Shown here: positions 44,373 to 53,555 of the stretch, one piece after another
Position numbering within the stretch: position 1 is the first letter of the stretch
How the letters are laid out: every line of letters begins with the position of its first letter
Origin: Rhizobium binae
GTDB taxonomy: Bacteria > Pseudomonadota > Alphaproteobacteria > Rhizobiales > Rhizobiaceae
Direction: 5' to 3'
DNA length: 64,000 bases
NCBI RefSeq assembly: GCF_017357225.1
Contig: NZ_CP071604.1
Location: forward strand, 4,266,001 to 4,330,000
The notes under the pieces: model-generated
What the model was told of the DNA's origin: nothing
Databases searched by the model: none
What the model saw: the letters and a program-made list of their open reading frames with translations, nothing else
Position numbers and translations under genes: made by a program

Positions 44373-45013
44373 TTCTCGCCGTCCGTTTCCAGGTTGATAC
44401 TGTGTTTCAGCACCAGCGGCATCTGCGCCAGCGTGAAGATGACGGTGATCGGCATCGTGCCCCAGACCTTGAACGCGACCCAGGTATCGTCGGAAAAATT
44501 CCGCCAGACGACTTCGTTCAGCACGGCGAGGAACAGAAAGAAGATGCCCCAACGGATGGTGAGTTTGCGCCAGCCTTCGGCATCGAGCTGGAAGGCGGCG
44601 TTGAAGACATAGCCGAGCAGCGACCGGCCAAAGGCGAGCCCGCCGAGCAGCGCCACCCCGAAGAGCGTGTTGACGATGGTCGGCTTCATCTTGATGAAGG
44701 TCTCGTTCTGCAGCCAGATCGACAGCGAACCGAAGATAATGACGACGATGCCGGAGACGAAGGGCATGATCGGCAGATGGCCGAGCACGATCTTCGAAAC
44801 GACGAGCGAAATCACCGTTGCCGCCATGAAGAGCCCGGTCGCGACGAACAACGGCCCGCCCAGTTCGGAAAGGGCGGGAAATTTTTCGACCAGCCATTGG
44901 CCACGCAGATTGGCGAAGAAGAAGATCATCAGCGGCCCGAGTTCCAACGCCAGCTTCAGCATCGGATGATGGCGGTCGGCCGCGGACGGGGTGATATCGC
45001 TTTCGGTGGTCAT
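44369..45013 (-). CDS. ispZ: Inner-membrane septation protein IspZ/YciB
   Basis: A 214-residue inner-membrane protein with five hydrophobic segments and the YciB blocks '[19 protein letters not shown]', '[127 protein letters not shown]'. Relatives take part in cell-envelope integrity and septation in Shigella and E. coli. It lies 76 bases downstream of ftsY on the same strand and overlaps the UPF0314 gene. The start at 45013 is the ATG before the variable 17-residue tail. Confidence 0.94.
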   Translation of the reverse strand: MTTESDITPSAADRHHPMLKLALELGPLMIFFFANLRGQWLVEKFPALSELGGPLFVATGLFMAATVISLVVSKIVLGHLPIMPFVSGIVVIIFGSLSIWLQNETFIKMKPTIVNTLFGVALLGGLAFGRSLLGYVFNAAFQLDAEGWRKLTIRWGIFFLFLAVLNEVVWRNFSDDTWVAFKVWGTMPITVIFTLAQMPLVLKHSINLETDGEK

Positions 45014-45089
45014 GCGTTCTTCGAACCTGCTATTCCTGAAAACCTGTTCCCGTCATGCCCTGCAGGCTTTCGGCGGCATATCTGTGGCA

Positions 45090-46688
45090 TTATTGGGGAA
45101 GTCCGGCAATGGCATGGGCGAAATCCTCGGCCTCGAACGGCTCGAGATCGTCGACACCCTCGCCGACGCCGATGAAATAGACCGGCAGCTTGTGCTTGGC
45201 GGAAATGGCAACGAGGATGCCGCCGCGCGCCGTGCCGTCGAGCTTGGTCATGATCAGCCCGTTGACGCCGGCGACATTGCGGAAGATCTCGACCTGGCTC
45301 AGCGCATTCTGCCCCGTCGTCGCGTCAAGCGTCTGCAGTACGGTGTGCGGCGCATCGGGATCGAGCTTGCCGAGCACGCGCACGATCTTCTCGAGCTCGG
45401 CCATCAGCTCGGCCTTGTTCTGCAGCCGGCCGGCGGTATCGACGATCAGCACGTCGCATTTTTTTGCTTTCGCCTGTTCGAAGGCATCGTATGCGAGGCC
45501 GGCAGCATCGGCGCCAAGCTTGGTGCCGACGAATTCCGAGTTCGTCCGCTCGGCCCAGATCTTCAGCTGCTCGATCGCTGCCGCGCGGAACGTATCACCG
45601 GCCGCCAGCATCACCTTCAGCCCGGCGCCCGAAAGCTTCGCCGCAAGCTTGCCGATCGTCGTCGTCTTGCCGGTACCGTTGACGCCGACGACGAGGATGA
45701 CATGCGGCTTGTGCGAGAGATCGAGCTGCAGCGGCTTGGCGACCGGCGTCAAAACCTTGGCGATTTCGGACGCCATAATCCGGCTGACATCCTCGCCGGT
45801 CACATCCTTGCCATAGCGCTCGGAAGCCAGCGTATCGGTAACGCGCAACGCCGTTTCGACACCGAGATCGGCCTGGATCAACAGGTCTTCGAGATCCTGC
45901 AGCGTCTCGTCGTCGAGCTTGCGCTTGGTGAAGAGCGCCGTGATCTGGTTGGTGAGCTGCGAGGAGGTGCGCGCAAGCCCGTTCCGCAGACGCTGGAACC
46001 AGCTGAGCTTCGGCTGTGGGGCAATGGGCTCGGGTTCGGCGACCTTCGGGCCGGTGGCGAAGCCTTTGGGGAGGACGGGAGATTCAGCCTTCGGCCATTC
46101 CGTGATCGTCTCGGAAGGCTCGGCGAATGTGATACCCCCCTCTGCCCTGCCGGGCATCTCCCCCACAAGGGGGGAGATCGGCTGAACCGAGGTGTCTGGT
46201 ACCTCATCGATCTCAGGCGAAATCTCCTCTGGAGGCGCTTCTGCAACTTCCTCGGTCCCTTCGATCGAAACCGGCGCGTCAGGCTCCAAATGATCTCCCC
46301 CCTTGTGGGGGAGATGTCCCGAAGGGACAGAGGGGGGTATTTCCGCAGCGGTTTCGACAGGTGCCTGGATCTCGGACTGCGCCTCCGCTGCCGCCTCGGC
46401 TTCCAGCAATGAAAGCGGCACGACGCCCATATCGCTCAACTGGTCGGCAGCGGGCAGGATCGCAGGTTCCGCATCGTCTGGAGCAACAGGCGCCTCGCCC
46501 CTGTCCTCGTCAATATCAGCCGCCGGCCCGCCGGCCGTATCCATTTCCTCGGCCAGCACCGGATCATCTGCAATCGGCAGATCTTCGTCGCGCGAGCGTG
46601 GCCCCAGCTCCTTTTCCACGGCCTCGGGCATAGGCTCTTCTGCCGGCTTGCCGAAGGTGAAGACCTTTTTGATGAAACTGAGCGCCAT
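45090..46688 (-). CDS. ftsY: Signal recognition particle receptor FtsY
   Basis: A 532-residue SRP receptor that docks ribosome-SRP complexes at the inner membrane. The GTPase (NG) domain covers about residues 222-532: 'ILVVGVNGTGKTTTIGKLAA' contains G1 (GxNGTGKT), followed by 'DTFRAAAIEQLKIWAERT', 'VLIVDTAGRL' (G3) and 'TKLDGTARGG' (G4). The acidic A-domain (1-220) targets the membrane and is unusually long and repeat-interrupted: translated inserts 'PPSVPSGHLPHKGGDHLE' at about residues 117-133 and 'ISPLVGEMPGRAEGGI' at about 170-187 come from two inverted copies of a rhizobial palindromic repeat. The reading frame is intact. It lies 16 bases from mtaB upstream. Confidence 0.96.
   Translation of the reverse strand: MALSFIKKVFTFGKPAEEPMPEAVEKELGPRSRDEDLPIADDPVLAEEMDTAGGPAADIDEDRGEAPVAPDDAEPAILPAADQLSDMGVVPLSLLEAEAAAEAQSEIQAPVETAAEIPPSVPSGHLPHKGGDHLEPDAPVSIEGTEEVAEAPPEEISPEIDEVPDTSVQPISPLVGEMPGRAEGGITFAEPSETITEWPKAESPVLPKGFATGPKVAEPEPIAPQPKLSWFQRLRNGLARTSSQLTNQITALFTKRKLDDETLQDLEDLLIQADLGVETALRVTDTLASERYGKDVTGEDVSRIMASEIAKVLTPVAKPLQLDLSHKPHVILVVGVNGTGKTTTIGKLAAKLSGAGLKVMLAAGDTFRAAAIEQLKIWAERTNSEFVGTKLGADAAGLAYDAFEQAKAKKCDVLIVDTAGRLQNKAELMAELEKIVRVLGKLDPDAPHTVLQTLDATTGQNALSQVEIFRNVAGVNGLIMTKLDGTARGGILVAISAKHKLPVYFIGVGEGVDDLEPFEAEDFAHAIAGLPQ
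46132..46179. repeat. RIME-like palindromic repeat inside ftsY, copy 1
   Basis: The 48-bp unit contains CATCTCCCCCACAAGGGGGGAGAT-type palindromic text (46154-46178) preceded by CCCCCCTCTGCCCTGCCGGG. It encodes 'ISPLVGEMPGRAEGGI' on the minus strand. The same unit occurs inverted at 46292. It is a repeat I know from many rhizobial genomes, normally intergenic. Confidence 0.85.
46292..46340. repeat. RIME-like palindromic repeat inside ftsY, copy 2 (inverted)
   Basis: A 49-bp unit in reverse orientation to copy 1, reading GATCTCCCCCCTTGTGGGGG and ending AGAGGGGGGTAT. It encodes the PPSVPSGHLPHKGGD-like peptide on the minus strand. The two copies are about 110 bp apart and could pair to form a large hairpin in the mRNA or DNA. 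Confidence 0.85.
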
Positions 46689-46704
46689 GAGAATTCCGTG
46701 AAAG

Positions 46705-47976
46705 TCAGGCCGCTGCGGCCGTCAATTGCATGTCGAGATGCCTGCCATTGTGGCCGGTGATGGTGGCCGGCACAAGTTCGCCGGGGCGGAGGCCGTCGGC
46801 TGCGACCAGCGTGAAGTTCTCCGTATGCGCCAGGCCGTTGTTTTCGACAAGCAGCCATTGCCGGGTTCCGACCATGCCATCGAGATGGGATTGATAGAGC
46901 CTATGTCCAGCGGCGCGCAGGCGTGCGGCGCGATCCTTGACCAGCGACCGGTCGAGCTGCGGCATGCGGGCGGCCGGTGTGCCGGGACGCGGGCTATAGG
47001 GGAAAACATGCAGATGCGCGATCCCGGCCTCTTCGGCCAGCCGCACGGCATTGCCGAACATCTCCTCCGTTTCGGTGGGGAAACCGGCGATCATATCGGC
47101 GCCGAAGCTCATCCCAGGGCGGAGGCGACGGGCGTCTTCAATGAAACGCAGCGCATCGGCACGCGAATGCCGGCGCTTCATCCGTTTCAGGATCATGTCG
47201 TCGCCATGCTGCAGCGACAGATGCAGATGCGGCATGAAGCGCGGTTCTTCGGCGATGAGATCCATCAGATGGGCATCGGCCTCGATGCTGTCGATCGAGG
47301 AAAGCCTGAGGCGCCGGATATCCGGGATCTGCTTCAACAGCGTCTTCGCCAGCAGCCCAAGGGTCGGGGTACCCGGCAGATCGCCGCCATAGCTGGTGGC
47401 GTCGACGCCGGTCAGGACGATCTCGCGGTAACCGCTGTCGGCGAGCTTGCGGGCCTGGTCGACGACCGCCCCCATCGGCACGGAGCGGGAATTGCCACGG
47501 CCATAAGGGATGATGCAGAAAGTGCAGCGGTGGTCGCAGCCGTTCTGCACCTGGATGAAGGCGCGCACATGGCCGTCGATGTGCCTCACCATCTGCGGCG
47601 CCGTCGCCTTGACGCTCATGATATCGTTGACGCGCAGCTTCTCTTCGGCCGAAACGCCGAAATCCGGCAGGCTTCGGTAGGAGGCGCTCGCAAGCTTCTC
47701 CTCGTTGCCGAGTACGGCATCGACTTCCGCCATGGCGGCGAAGGTCTGCTTTTCCGTCTGCGCGGCGCAGCCGGTGACGATGATGCGGGCATGCGGATTG
47801 TCGCGCCGCGCCCGGCGGATCGCCTGGCGGGCCTGACGCACAGCCTCGCCGGTCACCGCACAGGTATTGACCAGGACGGCGTTGTTGAGCCCGGCCTCCT
47901 CGGCCTGCGCCTTCATCACTTCGGATTCATATGTGTTGAGGCGGCAGCCGAAGGTAATGACCTCGATGCCGCTCAC
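46705..47976 (-). CDS. mtaB: tRNA ct6A/t6A methylthiotransferase MtaB
   Basis: A 423-residue radical-SAM enzyme adding a methylthio group to t6A at position 37 of tRNAs. The UPF0004 domain supplies cluster cysteines C11 ('TFGCRLN'), C39 ('VNTCAVT') and C70 ('VTGCAAQ'), the radical-SAM motif is C147-x3-C151-x2-C154 ('[17 protein letters not shown]') and a C-terminal TRAM domain follows ('[18 protein letters not shown]...'). The start is GTG 47976 ([12 protein letters not shown]), overlapping the dapF stop by 4 bases. Residues upstream of that start in the same frame are inside dapF. It is followed by ftsY with 16 bases between. Confidence 0.95.
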   Translation of the reverse strand: MSGIEVITFGCRLNTYESEVMKAQAEEAGLNNAVLVNTCAVTGEAVRQARQAIRRARRDNPHARIIVTGCAAQTEKQTFAAMAEVDAVLGNEEKLASASYRSLPDFGVSAEEKLRVNDIMSVKATAPQMVRHIDGHVRAFIQVQNGCDHRCTFCIIPYGRGNSRSVPMGAVVDQARKLADSGYREIVLTGVDATSYGGDLPGTPTLGLLAKTLLKQIPDIRRLRLSSIDSIEADAHLMDLIAEEPRFMPHLHLSLQHGDDMILKRMKRRHSRADALRFIEDARRLRPGMSFGADMIAGFPTETEEMFGNAVRLAEEAGIAHLHVFPYSPRPGTPAARMPQLDRSLVKDRAARLRAAGHRLYQSHLDGMVGTRQWLLVENNGLAHTENFTLVAADGLRPGELVPATITGHNGRHLDMQLTAAAA

Positions 47977-48878
47977 TGCGCCTCTGCTCCCCGGTCCGCA
48001 TCGCGCGACCAGAGGCCGGTCGAAGGATCGAGCCTGCCCGACCACTCCCATTCAGCCGGACCGGTCATGATGACGTGGTCGTCGCGCTCGCGCCATTCGA
48101 TTGAAAGCGTGCCCGGCGGCTTGGCGCTCGCCACATTGATCGTCACCTTGCGGCCGGTGCGGCCGGTGCGCGCGGCGCTGACGGCGGCGGAACAGGCGGC
48201 CGAGCCGCAGGCAAGCGTCAGGCCCGCACCGCGCTCCCAGGTGCGCGTCGTCATCGACGTCGGTGAGGTCACTTGCGCCAAGGTGATATTGGCACGCTCG
48301 GGAAACATCGGATGGTTTTCCAGCAGCGGCCCGAAGCGGGCGAGATCATAGGACATCACGTCCTTGTCCACCCAAAAGATGGCATGCGGATTGCCCATAG
48401 ACATGGCGGAAGGCGAATGCAGCACCGGATTGTCGATCGGACCGATCTGCATTTCGATGCGGCTGGTGTCGTGGAATTCTTCCGCCAGCGGGATCTTGTC
48501 CCAATCGAAGACCGGCTTTCCCATATCGACGGAGATCGTCCCGTCCTCGTGTTCGACGGCGTTGAGAATGCCGGCGACCGTTTGGAAGGTGAAGGCCTTC
48601 CGGCCGGTCTCGGCGGCAAGCGCCTGCACGACGCAGCGCGTGCCGTTGCCGCAGGCCTGCGCCTTCGAGCCGTCGGAATTCAGGATATCGACGAACGCGT
48701 CGGTGCCGTCGGCCTTCGGATCATGGATCGCCATGATCTGATCGAACTCGGTCTCAGGATCGGCATTGAGCGCGACCGCCGCCGCGGGCGTCACCTTGTC
48801 CGGCCGTCCGCGCATGTCGACGACCAGGATCTTGTTGCCAAGCCCATTCATCCTCGCGAATTCGACCGTTGCGTTCAT
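47973..48878 (-). CDS. dapF: Diaminopimelate epimerase
   Basis: A 301-residue cytoplasmic isomerase converting LL-diaminopimelate to the meso form for lysine and peptidoglycan synthesis. The two catalytic cysteines are C76 ('[11 protein letters not shown]') and C224 ('[10 protein letters not shown]'). '[15 protein letters not shown]' is the N-terminal phosphate-site block. The start at 48878 ([12 protein letters not shown]) is the family start; a 50-codon extension upstream is not homologous. The C-terminal tail (residues 280-301) is longer than usual. First gene of dapF-mtaB-ftsY-ispZ-UPF0314, each closely spaced or overlapping. Confidence 0.96.
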   Translation of the reverse strand: MNATVEFARMNGLGNKILVVDMRGRPDKVTPAAAVALNADPETEFDQIMAIHDPKADGTDAFVDILNSDGSKAQACGNGTRCVVQALAAETGRKAFTFQTVAGILNAVEHEDGTISVDMGKPVFDWDKIPLAEEFHDTSRIEMQIGPIDNPVLHSPSAMSMGNPHAIFWVDKDVMSYDLARFGPLLENHPMFPERANITLAQVTSPTSMTTRTWERGAGLTLACGSAACSAAVSAARTGRTGRKVTINVASAKPPGTLSIEWRERDDHVIMTGPAEWEWSGRLDPSTGLWSRDADRGAEAQ

Positions 48879-48990
48879 GATATCATTCCGTCCGTCTTTC
48901 CGCTGTATATGGCGGAAACGTGAGGGAATTACCAGTGGGTGAGTGCCATGCAGGCCTTGCAGCCGACCGAGGTCTCGGGCCGTCCGGCTT

Positions 48991-49194
48991 CTACCGCTGC
49001 CCGCCGTCGGGCTCGAACGACGCCGCATGCGCCTCGACGATAGCGGCGGTGATGACCTTTCTCAGCTCATAGACCAGCGAGCGGGACCGTTTGCGGTCCA
49101 GATCCTGTGCCGCTTTTGCAAGACTAAGGCCTTCGTTGAGAACAATATGATGGGCCCGTGTCAGCGCCCAACTTTCAATATCAGCATTGATCAT
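48991..49194 (-). CDS. Small conserved hypothetical protein
   Basis: A 67-residue soluble protein, helix-rich, '[65 protein letters not shown]' in outline. The basic '[15 protein letters not shown]' segment and a helix-turn-helix-like '[22 protein letters not shown]' stretch hint at nucleic-acid binding, but no family is recognised. ATG 49194 follows GGAGATATCGA, a reasonable ribosome-binding site. It lies upstream of dapF on the same strand with 112 bases between, and might be cotranscribed. Confidence 0.65.
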   Translation of the reverse strand: MINADIESWALTRAHHIVLNEGLSLAKAAQDLDRKRSRSLVYELRKVITAAIVEAHAASFEPDGGQR

Positions 49195-49616
49195 TCGATA
49201 TCTCCGCCGGATCATCCGGCATCAAGGATATTCACGAATCATTTTACAGGACGCACTTAAGTAGAAAATAGAATCACAAGCAGAATATTTTGCAACTCGC
49301 CTGAATAGCGAATTTGAACTGTGAGCGGGAATTCAACCGCTTGCCCCATGCGGCGCCGCTTCCGAAAAGTCCGCCATGCGGCCATCTGCCCGCATTCGCC
49401 TTGACTTTCCCGCCGCTTTCCTGTTTATCGCGCCCAATCCGCGACGAGCCACATGACTCCGAGCCGCCGACCGGGACTTCGAGATTCCGGAGGTCAACAC
49501 CCGACAGCGCGATGCGCCCTCGGGTGCTTTTTGGCTTTGCGTCTTGTTTTCGTCAAGGAAAAGCACGACGATTCCGGGCATGTCGAACCCGCCCGAAACG
49601 TATCAAGGAAGAGCCG
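49195..49616. other. 422-base intergenic region upstream of ffh, with promoter and leader
   Basis: No gene is visible. It holds the divergent promoters of the small hypothetical gene and ffh. A good sigma-70 match (TTGACT-17-TTTATC) is at 49401-49429. A leader of about 180 bases follows, containing a short hairpin GCGCC-ctcg-GGTGC and a TTTTT run (49514-49532), which could be an attenuator-like structure; the arms are only 5 bp with one G-U pair, so this is weak. Confidence 0.5.
49401..49429 (+). promoter_or_regulatory. Candidate sigma-70 promoter of the ffh-trmD operon
   Basis: TTGACT at 49401-49406, a 17-base spacer, and TTTATC at 49424-49429. The -35 element is nearly consensus. It would give a leader of roughly 180 bases before the ffh start at 49617. 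Confidence 0.45.
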
Positions 49617-51200
49617 ATGTTTGAAAACCTCCAGGACCGTCTTGGATCCATTCTGAATGGACTGACAGGCCGTGGCTCGCTTTCGGAAGCCGATGTTTCC
49701 GTAGCGCTGCGCGAGGTTCGCCGTGCGCTGCTGGAAGCCGACGTCGCGCTCGACGTCGTGCGCTCCTTCACCGACCGCGTGCGTGAAAAGGCCGTCGGCG
49801 CCGAGATCCTGAAGTCGATCAAGCCCGGCCAGATGGTCGTCAAGATTGTCCATGACGAACTGATCGAGATGCTCGGCGGCGAAGGCGTCGGCATCGATCT
49901 GCATGCGCCCGCCCCCGTCGTGGTCATGATGGTCGGCCTGCAGGGCTCCGGCAAGACGACGACGACCGCCAAGATCGCCAATCGCCTGTCGACGCGCGAG
50001 AAGAAGAAAGTGCTGATGGCGTCGCTCGATACGCGCCGCCCGGCAGCCCAGGAGCAGCTTCGCCAGCTCGGCGCCCAGGCCAGCATCGACACGCTGCCTG
50101 TTATCGCAGGTCAGTCGCCGACCGATATCGCCGCCCGCGCCGTGCAGGCGGCGAGACTCGGCGGCCATGACGTCGTCATCCTCGATACCGCCGGCCGCAC
50201 CCATATCGACGAGCCCTTGATGGTCGAAATGGCCGACATCAAGAGAAAGTCGAACCCGCATGAAATCCTGCTGGTCGCCGACAGCCTCACCGGCCAGGAT
50301 GCCGTCAACCTCGCCCGCAATTTTGACGAACGCGTCGGCATCACCGGCCTCGTGCTGACCCGCATGGACGGCGACGGCCGCGGCGGCGCGGCGCTTTCGA
50401 TGCGCGCCGTCACCGGCAAGCCGATCAAGCTGATCGGCGTCGGCGAGAAGATGAGCGAGCTCGAGGAATTCCATCCCCGCCGCATTGCCGACCGCATCCT
50501 CGGCATGGGCGACATCGTCTCTCTGGTCGAGCGCGCCGCCGAGAATATCGACGCCGAAAAGGCGGCGGCCATGGCCGCCAAGATGGCCAAGGGCAAGTTC
50601 GACCTCGACGACCTCGCCGATCAGCTGCGCCAGATGCAGAAGATGGGCGGCATGGGCGGCATCATGGGCATGATGCCGGGCATGGCCGGCATGAAGGACA
50701 AGATGGCCGCCGCCGGCCTCGACGACAAGCTTTTCGGCCGCCAGATCGCCATCATCCAGTCGATGACCAAGGCCGAGCGCGCCAATCCCGACCTGCTCAA
50801 GCATTCGCGCAAGAAGCGCATCGCCGCCGGCTCCGGCACTGACGCCGCCGCCATCAACAAACTTCTGAAAATGCACCGCCAGATGGCGGATATGATGAAG
50901 ATGATGGGCGGCAAGGGCAAAGGCGGCCTGATGAAGCAGATGATGGGTGGCCTTGCCGGCAAGATGGGGCTTGGCGGCCTCGGCGCCATGGGTGGCGGCA
51001 TGCCCGATCTCTCGAATATCGATCCCCGGCAGCTCGAAGCCCTGCAGAAGCAGGCGGAAGCTGCGGGTTTGGGAAAACCGGGTGGGGGTATGCCCGGTCT
51101 CGGCGGTCTGCCGGGTGGTTTGCCCGGCCTTGGCGGCGCCAAGCTGCCGGGCCTAGGCGGTGGTTTCCCGGGATTGCCCGGCTTGCCGAAGAAGAAGTGA
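49617..51200 (+). CDS. ffh: Signal recognition particle protein Ffh
   Basis: A 527-residue GTPase that binds signal peptides and 4.5S RNA. The NG domain has 'VGLQGSGKTTTTAKIA' (G1, residues 107-114), 'DTRRPAAQEQLRQLG', 'VILDTAGRTHIDE' (G3) and 'TRMDGDGRGG' (G4). The methionine-rich M domain follows from about residue 330 ('LRQMQKMGGMGGIMGMMPGMAGM'). The C-terminal tail of about 85 residues is glycine/methionine/proline/leucine-rich and ends in 'GLPKKK', longer than E. coli Ffh. The start at 49617 has AAGGAAGAGCCG upstream. A longer in-frame reading (from 49314) is inside the upstream region and lacks homology. Confidence 0.97.
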   Translation: MFENLQDRLGSILNGLTGRGSLSEADVSVALREVRRALLEADVALDVVRSFTDRVREKAVGAEILKSIKPGQMVVKIVHDELIEMLGGEGVGIDLHAPAPVVVMMVGLQGSGKTTTTAKIANRLSTREKKKVLMASLDTRRPAAQEQLRQLGAQASIDTLPVIAGQSPTDIAARAVQAARLGGHDVVILDTAGRTHIDEPLMVEMADIKRKSNPHEILLVADSLTGQDAVNLARNFDERVGITGLVLTRMDGDGRGGAALSMRAVTGKPIKLIGVGEKMSELEEFHPRRIADRILGMGDIVSLVERAAENIDAEKAAAMAAKMAKGKFDLDDLADQLRQMQKMGGMGGIMGMMPGMAGMKDKMAAAGLDDKLFGRQIAIIQSMTKAERANPDLLKHSRKKRIAAGSGTDAAAINKLLKMHRQMADMMKMMGGKGKGGLMKQMMGGLAGKMGLGGLGAMGGGMPDLSNIDPRQLEALQKQAEAAGLGKPGGGMPGLGGLPGGLPGLGGAKLPGLGGGFPGLPGLPKKK

Positions 51201-51216
51201 AAGGATCGCTTGCCCC

Positions 51217-51537
51217 ATGATTGATCCAAACGTCAAAGCCCAGCTCGCGAGCTATCGTCAGTCGATCGACAATATCGATGCCGCTCTTGTGCACATGCTG
51301 GCCGAACGCTTCCGCTGCACCAAAGAGGTCGGCGTGCTGAAGGCCAAATACAATCTGCCGCCGGCCGACCCGGCGCGCGAGGAATACCAGATCGAACGCC
51401 TTCGCCAGCTGGCAAAGGCCGCCAATCTGGACCCGGATTTCGCCGAGAAGTTCCTGAACTTCGTCATCAAGGAAGTCATCCGGCATCATGAGCAGATCGC
51501 TGCGGATCACGCTGAACAGAGCGCCGCAGCCCGATAA
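51217..51537 (+). CDS. Chorismate mutase (AroQ type)
   Basis: A 106-residue all-helical chorismate mutase, the first step from chorismate to phenylalanine and tyrosine. 'SYRQSIDNIDAALVHMLAERFRCTKEVGVLKAKYNLPPADPAREEYQIERLRQLAKAANLDPDFAEKFLNFVIKEVIRHHEQI' covers the AroQ fold, with the active-site Arg/Lys residues in 'RFRCTKEVGVLK' and 'R-E-E-Y-Q'. The start is ATG 51217 (MIDPNVKAQ), 16 bases after ffh, so it is part of the ffh-rpsP transcript. An upstream in-frame ATG is inside ffh and not used. Confidence 0.93.
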   Translation: MIDPNVKAQLASYRQSIDNIDAALVHMLAERFRCTKEVGVLKAKYNLPPADPAREEYQIERLRQLAKAANLDPDFAEKFLNFVIKEVIRHHEQIAADHAEQSAAAR

Positions 51538-51584
51538 CCACACCGCCCACGAAGCGGTCAAGAAAAGCCTAAGGAGTAAAGAAC

Positions 51585-51956
51585 ATGGCACTGAAAATTC
51601 GTCTCGCCCGCGGTGGCTCCAAGAAACGCCCGTACTACCACGTCGTGCTCGCCGATGCGCGCAGCCCGCGTGATGGCCGCTTCCTCGAGAACCTCGGTTC
51701 CTGGAACCCGATGCTCGCCAAGGACGACGAGAAGCGCGTTCAGCTGAACGCCGAGCGCATCAAGCATTGGCTCGACAACGGCGCCCAGCCGACCGACCGC
51801 GTTCTCCGCTTCCTCAATGAAGCAGGCGTTGCCAAGCGCGAAGCCAAGAACAACCCGATCAAGGCGAAGCCCGGCAAGCGCGCCCAGGAACGCGCCGCCG
51901 AAAAGGCTCAGAAGGCCGCTGACGCCGCCGCTGCTGCTGCCGACGCCGCCGAATAA
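51585..51956 (+). CDS. rpsP: 30S ribosomal protein S16
   Basis: A 123-residue ribosomal protein. Residues 1-85 are the S16 core ('[76 protein letters not shown]' in outline) and the remaining part is an Ala/Lys/Glu-rich tail ('[20 protein letters not shown]'), typical of rhizobia. A strong ribosome-binding site (CTAAGGAGTAAAGAAC) precedes ATG 51585. It lies 47 bases after chorismate mutase. A perfect stem-loop with a T run lies just behind it, before rimM. Confidence 0.97.
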   Translation: MALKIRLARGGSKKRPYYHVVLADARSPRDGRFLENLGSWNPMLAKDDEKRVQLNAERIKHWLDNGAQPTDRVLRFLNEAGVAKREAKNNPIKAKPGKRAQERAAEKAQKAADAAAAAADAAE

Positions 51957-51974
51957 TCGGGACCTTCCCAATCG

Positions 51975-52011
51975 AACGGGCGGCGTGGCGACATGCCGCC
52001 CGTTTTCGTTT
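51975..52011 (+). terminator. Intrinsic terminator/attenuator between rpsP and rimM
   Basis: A perfect 10-bp stem AACGGGCGGC / GCCGCCCGTT (51975-51984 and 51995-52004) with a ten-base loop is followed by TTCGTTT. It lies 19 bases past the rpsP stop and 60 bases before the rimM start. It looks like a partial terminator that would reduce rimM-trmD expression relative to rpsP. Confidence 0.7.
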
Positions 52012-52070
52012 CCAATTACCCGCACTTCGTTTATGAGAAGCTGTCTTTCCGGCTTCACATGAAGGAACCC

Positions 52071-52640
52071 ATGACAAAGCTCGAAAACCCCGTTCTGATG
52101 GCGACGATCGGCGGCGCACAGGGCCTGCGCGGCGAAGTGCGCGCCAAGGCCTACACCGCCGACCCGGTCGCGCTCGGCGACTACGGCCATCTCCACAGCT
52201 TGGACGGACGCAGCTTCGAAATCCTCGAGATCCGCGAGATGAAGAATGTCGTGGTGGTCCGTTTCCGCGGCATCAACGACCGCAACGCCGCTGACGCGCT
52301 GAACGGGCTGGAACTCTATATCGAGCGCGACAATCTGCCCGACGAGGAGCTGGAGGACGACGAATTCTACTATGCCGATCTCGAAGGACTCGAGGCGCGG
52401 GACGACCAGGGCGTCAGCTACGGCACGGTCACAGGCGTGTTCGATTTCGGCGCCGGCGATCTCCTGGAGCTCAAGGGTCCGGGCAAGCGCCCGGTGCTAA
52501 TCCCCTTCTCCGAAGCTTCGGTGCTGGAAATCGACCTCGAAGCCGGCACCCTGCTGATCGATCCGCTGGCGGCGGGGCTGATCGACGATCCCGAAGAGCT
52601 TTCTAAATTCACCCCGGACAAGCCGAAAAAGAAGAAGTGA
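52071..52640 (+). CDS. rimM: Ribosome maturation factor RimM
   Basis: A 189-residue 30S maturation factor that binds S19 near the 3' domain of 16S rRNA. '[43 protein letters not shown]' is the RimM N-terminal domain and '[74 protein letters not shown]' is the PRC-barrel domain. The start ATG 52071 ([15 protein letters not shown]) has AAGGA upstream. A longer in-frame reading begins at 51993 but has no ribosome-binding site. Its stop overlaps the trmD start (tgatg). Confidence 0.94.
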   Translation: MTKLENPVLMATIGGAQGLRGEVRAKAYTADPVALGDYGHLHSLDGRSFEILEIREMKNVVVVRFRGINDRNAADALNGLELYIERDNLPDEELEDDEFYYADLEGLEARDDQGVSYGTVTGVFDFGAGDLLELKGPGKRPVLIPFSEASVLEIDLEAGTLLIDPLAAGLIDDPEELSKFTPDKPKKKK

Positions 52641-53341
52641 TGGCTTTCCGGGCGAGCGTACTGACACTCTATCCGGAGATGTTTCCGGGACATCTGGGCT
52701 TTTCGCTCGCCGGCAAGGCGATGCAGCGCGGGCAATGGTCGCTGGACGCGGTGCAGATCCGCGATTTCGCCACCGACAAACACCGCACCGTCGACGACAC
52801 GCCGGCCGGCGGCGGCGCCGGCATGGTGCTGAAACCCGACGTTCTAGCCCGCGCCGTCGACAGCACCGGCCAAGGCGATACCCGCCCGCGCCTGTTGATG
52901 AGCCCGCGCGGCCGACCACTGACGCAGCGGCGCGTGCGCGAACTTGCGGCGGGCGACGGCGTCATCATCGTCTGCGGCCGCTTCGAGGGAGTCGACCAGC
53001 GGGTGATCGAGGCGCGCGGACTGGAAGAGGTCTCGGTCGGCGACTATGTGCTGTCGGGCGGCGAGCCGGCGGCGCTGATCGTGCTCGATGCGATCATCCG
53101 CATCCTGCCCGGCGTCATGGGCAACGATATTTCCGGTCTGCACGAGAGCTTCGAAGGCGGACTGCTGGAACATCCCCATTATACGCGGCCGCAGGAGTGG
53201 GAAGGCCGGGAAATACCCCCCATTCTGACATCGGGCAACCACGGCGCCATCGAAAAGTGGCGCCACGAGGAGGCGTTGCGGCTGACGCGGGAGCGGCGGC
53301 CGGATCTCTTCGAAAAGGCTGAGCCCAAGAAAAACGGCTGA
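52640..53341 (+). CDS. trmD: tRNA (guanine37-N1)-methyltransferase
   Basis: A 233-residue SPOUT-class enzyme methylating G37 of tRNAs with SAM, dimeric. The trefoil-knot motifs are visible: '[55 protein letters not shown]' and the C-terminal part '[48 protein letters not shown]', including the catalytic Asp in 'GNDIS'-'ESFEGG' and the conserved Arg/His. The start is ATG 52640, sharing its A with the rimM stop codon. An alternative GTG three bases earlier is unlikely. Confidence 0.97.
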   Translation: MAFRASVLTLYPEMFPGHLGFSLAGKAMQRGQWSLDAVQIRDFATDKHRTVDDTPAGGGAGMVLKPDVLARAVDSTGQGDTRPRLLMSPRGRPLTQRRVRELAAGDGVIIVCGRFEGVDQRVIEARGLEEVSVGDYVLSGGEPAALIVLDAIIRILPGVMGNDISGLHESFEGGLLEHPHYTRPQEWEGREIPPILTSGNHGAIEKWRHEEALRLTRERRPDLFEKAEPKKNG

Positions 53342-53555
53342 TTCCACCCTCCCCCTTCACAAAAATGTCGTGCGAGGGATGACAAGCCCCGGCCTTTCGT
53401 GTATTGGCGCACGCGGAAATGGGGTTAGCCCTGTCTGCCAGCAAACAAAGAATGGCGAATCCGCTCCCGCCCCCAATGGGGCAAAATCCTGAGGCTGGTC
53501 CAAGGGATCTGTGTCGAGCGCTCTGGCTGTTTCAGAAGAACCAAAGGTTAAGACG

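Noticed and set aside
44373..44897. A long extension of the UPF0314 gene upstream of GTG 44372
   Set aside because: The extension is an alternative frame of ispZ; the GTGA overlap with ispZ marks the true start.
49314..49616. An N-terminal extension of ffh
   Set aside because: No homology, no ribosome-binding site, and a sigma-70 promoter lies inside it.
53342..53555. A ribosomal-protein leader (L19-type) in front of rplS
   Set aside because: The gap is long enough and a weak promoter is visible, but I cannot match its structure to any known leader.
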